Source: VRUE01 sp035260485
Lineage (GTDB): Bacteria; Actinomycetota; Thermoleophilia; Solirubrobacterales; 70-9
Reading direction: 5' to 3'
Length of the DNA stretch: 64,000 nucleotides
Assembly (NCBI GenBank): GCA_035260485.1
Contig: DATFVC010000080.1
Location: forward strand, 1-64,000
The notes beneath the pieces are model-generated. The model saw only the letters and a list, made by a program, of their open reading frames with translations. It made no database searches and was not told the origin of the DNA. The stretch's first letter is position 1; every line of letters starts with the position of its first letter. The translations under genes were made by a program, and so were the position numbers. Shown one piece after another: positions 50,303-58,997 of this stretch.

Positions 50303-50955
50303 ATGCCCAGACCGCAACGGCGCCGACCGGCCACTACGAGCCCTGCGAGGAGTGCGGCGCGCCGCTTGACCCCCAGCAGCGCTACTGCGTCGAATGCGCG
50401 GCGCGGCGCGGCAACGGCGCCAACCCCGCCTCGCGCTACTTCGCCGCGATGAGCAAGCGCGCCCGGCGGCCGGTGGCACAGCCGGCGGCCAAAACCGTGC
50501 CGGGCAGCCGCGCGGCGGCGGTCGGATTCTTCGCCCTGCTGCCGATCGCAGTGGCGATCGGCGTCGTCGTCGGCCGCGGCGGCTCGGACGGGGGCGAAAA
50601 CCAGGCCCTGCTCGACGCGCTGCGCAACCAGAACGCCGCCGTCGCGAGCCAGTCCGCCGGTGGGCCGGCGACCGCCTCGGCCAAAGCAAAGCAGGACAAG
50701 TCCAAGCATGCTGCCAAGGCCGCGACCAAGGGAGGCGGCAAGGTCGTCGCCAAGACCAGCAACGGAACCGTCCACCAGGTGACCGGCTTCAAGCCCAGCG
50801 CAAAGAAGACCGCAGAAGACACGAAGCTGGTCGAAAACAACGTCAACCAGACCGGCTCGACCTACATCGAAGCGCAGCAGAACCTGCCCGACGTGATCGT
50901 CGTCGGCGGCGATCCCGGCTCGGCGCCGGCTCCGACTGGGGGGAACCAGCCATGA
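50299..50955 (+). CDS. zinc-ribbon membrane protein, pst-linked
   Basis: 218 residues: an N-terminal zinc ribbon with CEECG and CVECA (about 16-34), one helix (about 73-92, RAAAVGFFALLPIAVAIGVV), then a long Ala/Lys/Ser-rich extracytoplasmic segment ending in a Pro/Gly tail. Resembles other DUF-type zinc-ribbon/TM proteins of Thermoleophilia, function unknown. Overlaps both neighbours by ATGA-type junctions. Confidence 0.6.
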   Translation: MNAQTATAPTGHYEPCEECGAPLDPQQRYCVECAARRGNGANPASRYFAAMSKRARRPVAQPAAKTVPGSRAAAVGFFALLPIAVAIGVVVGRGGSDGGENQALLDALRNQNAAVASQSAGGPATASAKAKQDKSKHAAKAATKGGGKVVAKTSNGTVHQVTGFKPSAKKTAEDTKLVENNVNQTGSTYIEAQQNLPDVIVVGGDPGSAPAPTGGNQP

Positions 50956-51170
50956 GCCCGGAGCTGGAGGGGAACGCCGATCTCACCGCCCAGCGCGACC
51001 GGCTGCTGGAGAAGTTCACGATCATGCAGGCCGACCTCGGCGGCGCTTTCTATGAGATGGCGATCCGCGACCACGTGCGGATGGACGTCCTGACCCGCAA
51101 GGCCGCCGAGCTGCAGCGGGTCGACGCCGAGTTGCTGGCGGCCGAACGGATGCTGGAGCTGCTTCAGTGA
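50952..51170 (+). CDS. small coiled-coil protein, pst-linked
   Basis: 72 residues, almost wholly helical with two heptad stretches (LTAQRDRLLEKFTIMQADLG and MDVLTRKAAELQRVDAELLA). Cytosolic by sequence. Coupled to the preceding zinc-ribbon gene (ATGA) and to the phosphoesterase gene (GTGA). Confidence 0.6.
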   Translation: MSPELEGNADLTAQRDRLLEKFTIMQADLGGAFYEMAIRDHVRMDVLTRKAAELQRVDAELLAAERMLELLQ

Positions 51171-52525
51171 GCCGGCTGCGCGGATCTCTCAACCGCGCCA
51201 TTGCGGCAGCGGAGACGCTGACCGGCAAGCGCTTCGGGATGCTGGTCGCTTCCTCGGTGGTCGCCACCTCGGCGATCGTCGCCAGCGCGATGACCGGCGC
51301 CGGCGACAGCGGCGCCCTGGCGGCGCTGCTCGGCCGCAGCCTTGCCGCCGGCAGCGCTCCGGCCGCCCACAGCGCTGCGGCGGAAAGCTCTCCGGCCCCT
51401 GCTGCGGCGCCTGCCAGCACGCCGGCCCCGGCAAAGCGCTCCTCGGCAGTGCCGAGGAGCGCACCCCTTGCCTCGCCGGCGCCCGCGTCTCCTCCCTCCG
51501 AAAGCGCCCCGAGCAGCGAACCGCCACCCGCGGCCCCCCCGCTGCCGGAAGCGGGCCGGATCAAGCACGTCTTCGTCATCTCGCTCACCAGCCCCGGCTA
51601 CGACACCGCCTTTGGCGAAACGTCGCAGATGCCCTATCTGGCGACGCAGCTGCGGCCCAAGGGCGAGCTGCTGAGCGGCTACACGCTGCTCGGCGAAGCC
51701 GCCCTGCCCAACGGCATCGCCACGGTCAGCGGCCAGCCGCCGAACGCCTCGACCCAGGCCGATTGCTCGACCTACACAGAATTCCCGCCGGCCGCCAAGG
51801 TCGCCGCCAACGGCGTCGTCTCCGGGACGGGCTGCGTCTATCCGGTCGAAACGCTGACGATCTCCGATCAGCTTGCCAGTGGCCAATTCCGCTGGCGCGC
51901 CTACATGGAGGGGATGGTCGACGAAGCCGGCAAGCCTGCCAACTGCGTCCATCCCGACCCCGATGCCGCCGATGCGCCCCCGCCTGGCTCCTACTCGGCG
52001 GCGCAGAACCCGTTCGTCCACTTCCACTCGCTGCTCGATCTCGGCGACTGTGCGACCAACGACGTTCCGATCGAGCAGCTGCCCGCCGACCTGCGCAAAG
52101 CAGAGGGAACCGCGAACTACTCCTACATCGCCCCGACCCCGTGTGATGCGGGCGCCGCCGGCCAGTGCACGCCGGGCTCGCTCGAAGGCGTGGCCGCCGC
52201 CGACGCGTTCCTGGCGAAATGGGTGCCGCAGATCCTCGCCTCGCCGGCCTACAAGGAAGACGGCCTGCTGGTCGTCAGCTTCGGCGCCGCAAACACGGTT
52301 GCTGCTGAAACCCCGCCGGCGCCGGCCGACGACCCACTCCATGTGGGAGCCCTGCTCGTCTCGCGCTTCCTAACCCCCGGAGCGACCGACGCCACGAGCC
52401 TCGATCCCTACTCCCTGCTGCGCACGACCGAGGACCTGTTCGGCCTCAGTCACCTCGGCCTGACGGACGGGGCAAAGGTGAAGTCCCTTGCACCCACTCT
52501 GCTCGGGGAAATGGGCGGGGACTAG
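51167..52525 (+). CDS. exported phosphoesterase-family protein, pst-linked
   Basis: 452 residues. One N-terminal helix (about 24-42) anchors or exports it, then an Ala/Pro/Ser-rich spacer of about 85 residues, then a domain beginning IKHVFVISLTSPGYDTAFG. This matches the start of the phosphoesterase (phospholipase C/acid phosphatase) family, where the metal-binding block HxFxxxxEN is here SLTSPGYDTAFG, so metal ligands are altered. Later TYTEFPP, HFHSLLDLGDCATN and LLVVSFG blocks fit the family. Start GTG 51167 overlaps the previous stop. Probably releases phosphate outside the cell, if active. Confidence 0.7.
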   Translation: MSRLRGSLNRAIAAAETLTGKRFGMLVASSVVATSAIVASAMTGAGDSGALAALLGRSLAAGSAPAAHSAAAESSPAPAAAPASTPAPAKRSSAVPRSAPLASPAPASPPSESAPSSEPPPAAPPLPEAGRIKHVFVISLTSPGYDTAFGETSQMPYLATQLRPKGELLSGYTLLGEAALPNGIATVSGQPPNASTQADCSTYTEFPPAAKVAANGVVSGTGCVYPVETLTISDQLASGQFRWRAYMEGMVDEAGKPANCVHPDPDAADAPPPGSYSAAQNPFVHFHSLLDLGDCATNDVPIEQLPADLRKAEGTANYSYIAPTPCDAGAAGQCTPGSLEGVAAADAFLAKWVPQILASPAYKEDGLLVVSFGAANTVAAETPPAPADDPLHVGALLVSRFLTPGATDATSLDPYSLLRTTEDLFGLSHLGLTDGAKVKSLAPTLLGEMGGD

Positions 52526-52541
52526 CGTGCCTGGCCCGACG

Positions 52542-52997
52542 ATGCACGTCACGGCGAAGGTCGACTACGCGGTCCGCGCGATGGTCGAGCTGGCCGCGGC
52601 CGGCGGCGGGCCGGTGAAGGGGGAAGCGATCGCAAACGCCCAGGCGGTGCCGCTCCGCTTCCTCGAGAACATCCTGATCGAGCTGCGCCACGCGACCCTG
52701 GTGCGCAGCCAGCGCGGGGCGGAAGGCGGCTACCGCTTGGCCCGTCCGGCAGATGAGATTACCCTTGCCGACGTGATCCGCACGGTAGAGGGACCGATCG
52801 CGAGCATTCGCTCCGAGCGCCCCGATGAGCTCTCCTATTCCGGCGTTGCCGCGCCGCTGCGCGACGTCTGGGTGGCGCTGCGTGCCAACATGCGCGCCGT
52901 GCTGGAGTCGGTGACCCTGGCGGACGTGGCCAACGGCGAGCTTCCGGCGGAGATCCTGCGCCTGACCGAGGAACCCGAGGTCTGGGAGCCGCGATGA
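52542..52997 (+). CDS. Rrf2-family transcription regulator, cysteine-free (second copy)
   Basis: 151 residues, strongly similar along its length to the Rrf2 at 39661 (VTAKVDYAVRAMVELA, VPLRFLENILIELRHATLVRSQRGAEGGYRLARPA, LADVIRTVEGP). Also lacks all cysteines. Lies 16 bp after the phosphoesterase gene and just before the broken chromate transporter; a palindrome follows at 53011. Confidence 0.88.
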   Translation: MHVTAKVDYAVRAMVELAAAGGGPVKGEAIANAQAVPLRFLENILIELRHATLVRSQRGAEGGYRLARPADEITLADVIRTVEGPIASIRSERPDELSYSGVAAPLRDVWVALRANMRAVLESVTLADVANGELPAEILRLTEEPEVWEPR

Positions 52998-53010
52998 CCG
53001 AGGCAGCTTC

Positions 53011-53026
53011 CTGACCGAACGGTCGG
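53011..53026. promoter_or_regulatory. CTGACC-GAA-CGGTC palindrome beside Rrf2 gene 2
   Basis: CTGACCGAACGGTCGG contains the dyad GACCG-AA-CGGTC. It follows the second Rrf2 stop by 13 bp and lies at the 5' end of the chromate-transporter frame. Similar in words and spacing to 38664-38680. Confidence 0.4.
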
Positions 53027-54068
53027 CGAGCGGGGGCGCCCCGCCGTCACTTGCCGAGGTTCTACGGGAGTGGGGCCGGATCGGTTGCATCGGCTTCGGC
53101 GGGCCTCCGGCCCACATCGCGCTCTTCCGCGACCTCTGCGTCGTCCGCCGCCGCTGGCTCAGCGCCGAGCAGTTCGAGGACGCCATCGCCGCGACGAACC
53201 TGTTGCCGGGGCCGGGCTCGACCCAGCTCGCGATCTTCTGCGCCTGGCGCCTGCGCGGGGTGCGCGGAGCGTTCCTCGGCGCCGCCGTGGCGGCGGTCGC
53301 GGTGCGAGCGGGAATCGGCCTGCTCCCGTCGAGCTGGGAGCGGGCCAGGGACACTCATCCACTGCGCTGGGTCCTCTACGGCGCCGCCGGCATCGTCGCC
53401 ACGGCCCTGATCGGCGCCTGGCTCGTGCTCGTCCTCCTCGCCTGCGGCCTGATCGAGCTGCTCGTGCGGCGGCTGGGCACCGCCGGTGGCGCGCTCGGCA
53501 GCCTGGCGTCCGTGCCGTTGGCCTCGGTGGGCGCCGGCGCGGGCGCCATCGCCTGGGTCGCCTTCAAGGTCGGCGCCCTCTCCTACGGCGGCGGCTTCGT
53601 GATCGTCCCACTGATGCAGGCCGACGCGGTCAGCCACTACCACTGGATGACCGACGGCCAGTTCCTCAACGCGGTCGCGCTCGGGCAGGTGACGCCGGGG
53701 CCGGTGGTGCACACGGTCGCCGTGGTCGGCTACGCAGCGGCCGGGATCTGGGGCGCCCTGCTCGCCTCGACGGTGGCTTTCGCGCCGTCGTTCTCGTTCA
53801 TCCTGCTCGGCGCCGAGCGCTTCGACCGCCTGCGTTCCGACCTCAGAGCGCGCGCCTTCCTCGACGGCGCCGGCCCCGCGCAATCGGCGCCATCCTCGGC
53901 TCGGCGATCCCACTGGCGCTTGCCTTGAGCGAGACGTGGCAGGTCGCGGTATTAGTTGCAGCCGCAATTACCCTCCTCGTGGCCCGCCAGAGAGTCGTTC
54001 TCACCCTTCTAGCCGCGGGCCTGATAGGCGCTGTCGTCGCTCTAGCCGGCGGTCCCTTGCCCGCATAG
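53011..54068 (+). pseudogene. chrA: chromate transporter ChrA, frameshifted and without a standard start
   Basis: Codons from 53050 read LAEVLREWGRIGCIGFGGPP, then FEDAIAATNLLPGPGSTQLA, the ChrA N-terminal signature, and later LSYGGGFVIVPLMQADAV and NAVALGQVTPGP. The frame has no ATG, GTG or TTG upstream; CTG 53011 (giving MTERSASGG) is the only candidate. Near 53878-53880 the frame breaks: the expected GPAAIGAILGSAIPLA resumes one base out of phase, as if one G of GCGGCA had been lost, and continues to TAG at 54068. Either a pseudogene or a sequencing error. Encodes an oxyanion (chromate/sulfate antiport) transporter if intact. Confidence 0.8.
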
Positions 54069-54069
54069 C

Positions 54070-54121
54070 TTTCGGCACAGAGACCGCGCGAACTTCTTAC
54101 ATCTTGCGCACCACACGCGCG
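54070..54121. repeat. diverged direct repeat, copy 1
   Basis: TTTCGGCACAGAG .. TTCTT .. CCACACGCGCG here and at 55274-55326 agree at about three quarters of positions with one gap. It starts 2 bp after the chrA frame ends. Role unknown. Confidence 0.45.
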
Positions 54122-54144
54122 ACGGCGTCGTTCAGGGTCGGCGG

Positions 54145-54378
54145 GTGTCGGTCATTGCGCAGATCGGTTTCTGCACCACCGTGCTGGAGGTAGGGGCCAC
54201 GGCGATCGGAGCCGGGGTCGTGGTCGGCGGCTTCGTGGCGGCCGCCGCAGGAATGCTCCTCGGTCGAACGCGCAAGGAGATGGAAGGCAACGCCCTGAGG
54301 GATGTATTCTGGGGAGGATTCGGCGGAATGTTATGTCTGTGCGTCGACCTATTCATGAGGAGTGCTCAATGGTTGTGA
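54145..54378 (+). CDS. small membrane protein
   Basis: 77 residues from GTG 54145. Two hydrophobic segments (about 16-38, Gly/Ala/Val-rich, and about 55-70). Local GC is lower than average. Overlaps the next small gene by 10 bp. No family recognised. Confidence 0.45.
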   Translation: MSVIAQIGFCTTVLEVGATAIGAGVVVGGFVAAAAGMLLGRTRKEMEGNALRDVFWGGFGGMLCLCVDLFMRSAQWL

Positions 54379-54578
54379 TCACGAAGAATTTCTATATCAC
54401 GCTGGCGATCGCTGCATGCATTCTCTTTGTGGGGGGCTTCCTGTTTCGACACTCCGAAATGGGATCATTCGCGACGGTGGCCGCTGCCTTCGGGATCGGC
54501 CTCTCACTGCTCCATGTGCTCGACGACCGCGAACGCCGCCGCAAACGAGATACGGGTGACGGAGCTGTCGATCGATGA
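54369..54578 (+). CDS. small membrane protein
   Basis: 69 residues from ATG 54369 (AGGAG 8 bp upstream). Two helices (about 7-25 and 30-50) and a basic Arg/Lys tail (DDRERRRKRD). Coupled to the preceding small membrane protein. No family recognised. Confidence 0.5.
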   Translation: MVVITKNFYITLAIAACILFVGGFLFRHSEMGSFATVAAAFGIGLSLLHVLDDRERRRKRDTGDGAVDR

Positions 54579-54590
54579 GTTGCCCCCCAC

Positions 54591-55220
54591 TCAGGCGCTG
54601 AGCCTGAACGGCGGGTACTGGTCGGTGACCAGGGTGAAGGCGTAGCCGGTGACGCGGTTGCTCCAGCGGATCGTGCCCTCGACGAAGTTGAAGATGCCGC
54701 GCGGGTAGCGGCCGGTGAAGAGGATCGCGAACCAGGCGCCGATCACGGCGAAGAAGACGCCGATGTAGAGGAAGAAGAGCACGAAGTAGTGGGGGATGGC
54801 GAGCAGCCACTTGACCAGTGGCAGGCCTCTCTCCAGACGCTCGACGTCGGGGTGGGGGAAGTCGAGGCGAACGGCCTGCTGCTCGTCGGTCGAGGGGTAT
54901 TCGTCGTCCATCAGCGCCACGTAGACGCCGATCCGGTTGGCGAAGCGCATCAGTTCGAGGTTCCAGTCGAACCACCAGCGCGGGTATTTCTTTCTGAACA
55001 AGATCATCAGCACGGTGGGCAGGACGACAAGGCTGCCGCCTGCAATCGCAGCGCCGTAGGCTTCTCCGCCGGCGTTGCCGGCGAGTTCCGAGCCGGGCAG
55101 CAGGCCGGCGACGATCGCGATCGGGATCACCGTGAAGATGCGGAAGAAGGTCGTCAGGCGATTCAGCTGGCGCTCTGGATAGGTGACCGAGAAAGTGACT
55201 GGGTAGGACGAAGGCTCCAT
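54591..55220 (-). CDS. DUF4389-type membrane protein
   Basis: 209 residues. TYPERQLNRLTTFFRIFTVIPIAIV opens the DUF4389 pattern (shown as its first helix), then a helix near 62-80, YPRWWFDWNLELMRFANRI, and two further helices (about 133-160) ending TGRYPRGIFNFVEGTIRWSN. Function unknown. ATG 55220 has GGGGAG 7 bp upstream. Confidence 0.8.
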   Translation of the reverse strand: MEPSSYPVTFSVTYPERQLNRLTTFFRIFTVIPIAIVAGLLPGSELAGNAGGEAYGAAIAGGSLVVLPTVLMILFRKKYPRWWFDWNLELMRFANRIGVYVALMDDEYPSTDEQQAVRLDFPHPDVERLERGLPLVKWLLAIPHYFVLFFLYIGVFFAVIGAWFAILFTGRYPRGIFNFVEGTIRWSNRVTGYAFTLVTDQYPPFRLSA

Positions 55221-55273
55221 CTCTGCTCCCCTTTCGCGAGTTGACGAGATGATCGCTGACCGAGCGGCGGCAG

Positions 55274-55326
55274 TTTCGGCACAAAGGCGGCGCGCAATTC
55301 TTTGAAATTCGCGCGCCACACGCGCG
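55274..55326. repeat. diverged direct repeat, copy 2
   Basis: Same orientation as 54070-54121. It lies about 50 bp upstream of the minus-strand DUF4389 start, so it could act in that promoter. The bases 55327-55395 hold nothing else I recognise. Confidence 0.45.
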
Positions 55327-55395
55327 TCTCGAGACTTCGGCTGCGGACCTGGCTCCGGTGCTCGCCGCGTAGCTCGACGGCGAGCGCTGCAGCCG

Positions 55396-56799
55396 TCAGT
55401 CCGCCGCGGGGACCCCGCCGGCGACCACGTTGACGAAGTTCTCGAGGTGGCGGGTGGTCCAGCACTCGAAGGCGCCGTCGCAGTAGCGCTCGTAGGCGGC
55501 CATCACCGAGTCGCCGTAGTTCCAGTAGAGCTTCGGCTCGGGATTGAGCCAAAAGAGGCGACCGGCGCGCTCGGCGACCTGGGCGAAGACCTCGGCGTGG
55601 GGCTCGCGGCCGTTGGTGCGGGCGTCGCCGAGCACGATCACGGTCGAGCGCGGGTCGAGGTCATCGGAGATCTCGGTCAGGAACTCGAGCCAGACGCGAC
55701 CGTAGTCGGTGTAGCCGGAGACGTCGGCGACGCCGCCCTCGCTGGAGATCCGCCGGGCGATCTCGCGGAAGTCGCGCTCGTGCTCGAAGATCTCGGTCAC
55801 CTCGGAGATTCGCTCGATGAAGACGAAGCTGCGCAGCTTGCGGAACGAGTCGTGCAGGGCGTGCAGGACCGAGAGGAAGAAGACGCTGGCCGAGGTGACC
55901 GAGGTCGAGACGTCGCAGAGCACGTAGATCTCCGGCCGCCGAGGTCGCTTTGGCCGGTAGCGCAGGTGCATCGGCACGCCGCCGGTCTCCAGCGAGGCGC
56001 GCATCGTGCGCCGCACGTCGACCACCCGCCCCTTGCGCCGCCCCCGCTGCTCGTGGCCGAGCGTCGCCAGGCGGCGCTTCATCTGCGAGACCGCGCGGTG
56101 CACGGCGGCCAGGTCCTGGGTCGGGCTGGTCGGCAGCGCCCGGTCGAGCTCCGCCAGCGGGCGGGAGGGGGGGAGGGTCTCGGTGCGCTCGATCAGGTCG
56201 CGTTCGAGCTCGCGGCGCAAGTGGCGCTCGAAGCGGTTGAGCTGGTCGCGGTCGATCGGCGGCAGCTCGGCGGCGCCGTCGGTGGCCTGCGGCTGGGTCC
56301 CGGCTGAGAGCTCCAGGGTGCGGCGGATCCGCTGCACGTCGACCCCGACCACCCCCGAGCCCTCTCCCTGGCGGCCGAAGGCGGCGATCGCAAGCCGTGC
56401 CAGGTCGCGCATCTCGCCGTCGTTGCCCTCGACGATCGCCTGTCGGATCTGCTCGCGCAGCTCGTCGATGTCGAGCCGCTCGGCGCCCTCGTGGCGCTGC
56501 TCGGACTCGCCGATCTCGCGCTCGATCGCCTCGGCCTCCGCGGCGCGGAAGAACCAGCGCTCGAACAGCAGCTCAAACAACCGCCGGTCCTCCTGCGACT
56601 TGGCGATCGTCGTCGCCAGCGCCTCGCGGAAGTCGTCACGCGACTCCCAGGGAACCTGCTCGAGCGCGGCGAAGGCGTCGAGGATCTCCGAGGTGCCGAC
56701 CGCCACCCCCTCGCTGCGCAGCTCCTCGCAGAAGCCGAGCAGCTTCGCCGCCAGCCCGGGGGGGCCGGTGTCAGCCTTGGGGCCGTACGGGCTCGGCAA
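55396..56799 (-). CDS. CoxE-like von Willebrand factor A protein
   Basis: 467 residues. An all-helical N-terminal half is followed by a VWA domain from about 290 with a MIDAS motif DVSTSVTS, then a conserved YTDYGRVWLEF, VIVLGDARTNG and FWLNPEPK run typical of CoxE-family proteins. Paired with a MoxR ATPase whose 3' end overlaps its start by 29 bp. Such pairs assemble or insert cofactors into target enzymes; the client is not visible here. Confidence 0.88.
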   Translation of the reverse strand: MPSPYGPKADTGPPGLAAKLLGFCEELRSEGVAVGTSEILDAFAALEQVPWESRDDFREALATTIAKSQEDRRLFELLFERWFFRAAEAEAIEREIGESEQRHEGAERLDIDELREQIRQAIVEGNDGEMRDLARLAIAAFGRQGEGSGVVGVDVQRIRRTLELSAGTQPQATDGAAELPPIDRDQLNRFERHLRRELERDLIERTETLPPSRPLAELDRALPTSPTQDLAAVHRAVSQMKRRLATLGHEQRGRRKGRVVDVRRTMRASLETGGVPMHLRYRPKRPRRPEIYVLCDVSTSVTSASVFFLSVLHALHDSFRKLRSFVFIERISEVTEIFEHERDFREIARRISSEGGVADVSGYTDYGRVWLEFLTEISDDLDPRSTVIVLGDARTNGREPHAEVFAQVAERAGRLFWLNPEPKLYWNYGDSVMAAYERYCDGAFECWTTRHLENFVNVVAGGVPAAD

Positions 56800-57664
56800 G
56801 CTTCATCCCCACTCGCTCGGCGACCAGGTCGATATCGGTGCGGTGCTTGACGATGATCGACATCGATTGCTCGAAGGTCTCGCGGTCGATGTCCTCGGCG
56901 CCCATCAGCAGCAGCGTCCGCGCCCAGTCGATCGTCTCGGCGATCGACGGCGGCTTCTTCAGATCCAGCGCCCGCACCATCCGCACCACCTCGACCAGCC
57001 GCCGGGTCAGGGTCTCGGGCAGGTCCGGCGTGTGCAGGCGGACGATCTCCATCTCGCGCTCCAGATCCGGGTAGTCGAGCCAGAGATAGAGGCAGCGCCG
57101 CTTCAGCGCCTCGGTCAACTCGCGCGAGTTGTTCGAGGTGAGGACGACGATCGGCATCGAGGTCGCCGCCACCTGCCCCAGCTCGGGAATCGTGATCTGG
57201 AAGTCGGAGAGCAGCTCGAGCAGCATCGCCTCGAACTCCTGGTCGGTCTTGTCGATCTCGTCGATCAGCAGCACCACCGGCTCGGGGCTGGCGATCGCCT
57301 GCATCAGCGGCCGCGCCAACAGGAACTCCTCGGAGAAGATGTCGCCATGGACCTCCTCCCAGCCGGACTCACCGCCGGCCTGGATGCGCAGCAACTGCTT
57401 GCGGTAGTTCCACTCATACAGCGCCTTCGCCTCGTCGAGTCCCTCGTAGCACTGCAGGCGGATCAGCTCGCGGCCGCTGGCGCGGGAGAGGGCCTTGGCC
57501 AGCTCCGTCTTGCCGACCCCCGCCGGGCCCTCGACCAGGATCGGCTTGCCGAGCCGCTGGGCGAGGAAGGAGACGAGCGCGGCCGACTCGTCGGCGAGGT
57601 AGGAGGCGGCGGCGAGAGCCTCCTTCGTGTCCGCCACGGAAGCGGGTGTCTGCGCCTCGGCCAT
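56771..57664 (-). CDS. MoxR-family AAA+ ATPase
   Basis: 297 residues: Walker A EGPAGVGKTELAKALS, Walker B VVLLIDEIDKTDQEFEAMLLE, sensor 1 VLTSNNSREL and sensor 2/arginine region LKRRCLYLWLDYP. Chaperone-type ATPase acting with the downstream VWA protein. The MoxR-CoxE pairing is a standard two-gene module. ATG 57664 is chosen as the conserved start; an upstream ATG would add 17 residues. Confidence 0.9.
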   Translation of the reverse strand: MAEAQTPASVADTKEALAAASYLADESAALVSFLAQRLGKPILVEGPAGVGKTELAKALSRASGRELIRLQCYEGLDEAKALYEWNYRKQLLRIQAGGESGWEEVHGDIFSEEFLLARPLMQAIASPEPVVLLIDEIDKTDQEFEAMLLELLSDFQITIPELGQVAATSMPIVVLTSNNSRELTEALKRRCLYLWLDYPDLEREMEIVRLHTPDLPETLTRRLVEVVRMVRALDLKKPPSIAETIDWARTLLLMGAEDIDRETFEQSMSIIVKHRTDIDLVAERVGMKLAEPVRPQG

Positions 57665-57686
57665 GCGGCGATGATAATCCGCTCCG

Positions 57687-57908
57687 GTGCCCGACCTCGC
57701 CCTCTCCCTCGCCACGCTGCTCCCGCACAGCGCCGGCCCCTACATCGCCCTAGTGCTGATCGGCTTCGCCGTAGGCATTGCCGGTCACCTCACGGGCTCG
57801 CGCTGGCTCGTCGCGGCCGGCATCGCGTTGATCTTCCTCGGCGCCTTCCTCTTCCCGCTGGCGCTCAACCTGACCGAAAGCACGCCGCCCCAGCTGCGGA
57901 CGCGATGA
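57687..57908 (+). CDS. small membrane protein
   Basis: 73 residues from GTG 57687, two predicted helices (about 15-36 and 42-62). Divergent from moxR and 58 bp before a lipoprotein gene. No family recognised. Confidence 0.55.
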   Translation: MPDLALSLATLLPHSAGPYIALVLIGFAVGIAGHLTGSRWLVAAGIALIFLGAFLFPLALNLTESTPPQLRTR

Positions 57909-57966
57909 TGGACCGTTTAGCCTTACCATTTCGCAACACAGCCCGATCCCTTCAGGAGGCCTCGCC

Positions 57967-58989
57967 TTGAGCCGACTTCGTTTCCTCTATGTCCTCGTCG
58001 CCGTAACCGCCCTGGTTGCGACGAGCGCCGGCCTGGCCGCTTGCGGGGGAGGCAGCGGCAAGAGTGGCGAGAGCCCGCAGGCCGTCATCAACGAAGCGAC
58101 CTTGAAGGGGATCGAAAGCGGCAACATCGACCTCTCGCTGGGAGTCAAGGCGCAGGGTTCCAAGGGCGGCAACCTCGACGCCAGCCTCTCCGGGCCCTTC
58201 CAGGGGGAAGGCAAGAGCCTGCCCCGATTCGGCCTGACCGCGAAGGCGAAGGGCCGGATCAACGGCAAAAACGTCGATTTCGAAGGCGGGGTTGTGCTGT
58301 TTCCGGACCGGGCCTACGTGAACTACGAAGGAACCGAGTACGAAGTCGACCCGAACACCTTCAGCTTCGTCAAGCCGACGCTCGAACCTGCGCAGACGGA
58401 AGGGACGAACGGACAACCTGGTGAAGCGGCCGCCTGCCAGGAATCCGTCGGGGAACTGCAGGTGGGCAACTTCATCAACGGAGGCCGCAACGAAGGCAGC
58501 GCCGACGTCGGCGGCACGAGCACCACCAAGATCAGCGGCGATCTCGACGTCACCGGCGCGATCGACGCCCTGCTGGAAGTGGCCGAAAGCCCGGCCTGCA
58601 AGAGTCAGCTCGCCGCCGCGGGCCCACTGCCTTCCAAGTCGGAAGTCGAAAGCGCGAAGAGGGAACTGAACAGTGCCTTGAAAAGCGCGCACGTCGATAT
58701 CTACGTCGGCGACGACAACATCGTGCGGCGCATCGCCGCGCAGCTGCAGATCGAACCGAAGAAGGGCGGCAGCGGACCGAAGAGCGCCGAAGTCGACTTC
58801 GACCTGAAGCTGACCGGCGTCAACGAAGAACAGGAAATCGCTGCGCCGAAGAGCTCCAAGCCGATCAATGATCTCTTCGTCAAGCTCGGCGTCAACCCGA
58901 TCGAACTCCTCGGCCTGCTGCAGGGCGAAGGGGGCGGCGAAGGTCTCGGCAAACTGCTGAAAGGGCTCGGCGCATCGCAGCTTCGCTAG
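57967..58989 (+). CDS. LppX/LprG-like exported lipoprotein
   Basis: 340 residues from TTG 57967 (AGGAGG upstream). Signal peptide with lipobox TSAGLAACG. The body alternates strands in a pattern like LppX/LprG-type lipid carriers (IDLSLGVKAQGSKGGNLDASL, DRAYVNYEGTEYEV, KISGDLDVTGAIDAL). It has two Cys (AACQES, PACKSQ) that may pair. Likely binds a lipid or hydrophobic ligand; ligand unknown. Confidence 0.65.
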   Translation: MSRLRFLYVLVAVTALVATSAGLAACGGGSGKSGESPQAVINEATLKGIESGNIDLSLGVKAQGSKGGNLDASLSGPFQGEGKSLPRFGLTAKAKGRINGKNVDFEGGVVLFPDRAYVNYEGTEYEVDPNTFSFVKPTLEPAQTEGTNGQPGEAAACQESVGELQVGNFINGGRNEGSADVGGTSTTKISGDLDVTGAIDALLEVAESPACKSQLAAAGPLPSKSEVESAKRELNSALKSAHVDIYVGDDNIVRRIAAQLQIEPKKGGSGPKSAEVDFDLKLTGVNEEQEIAAPKSSKPINDLFVKLGVNPIELLGLLQGEGGGEGLGKLLKGLGASQLR

Positions 58990-58997
58990 GCAGTTTC

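Noticed and set aside
53070..53870. The frame of 53070-54068 as a separate full protein
   Set aside because: Upstream of about 53880 it is Arg/Pro-rich nonsense; only its last 60 codons are real, as the shifted C-terminus of ChrA.
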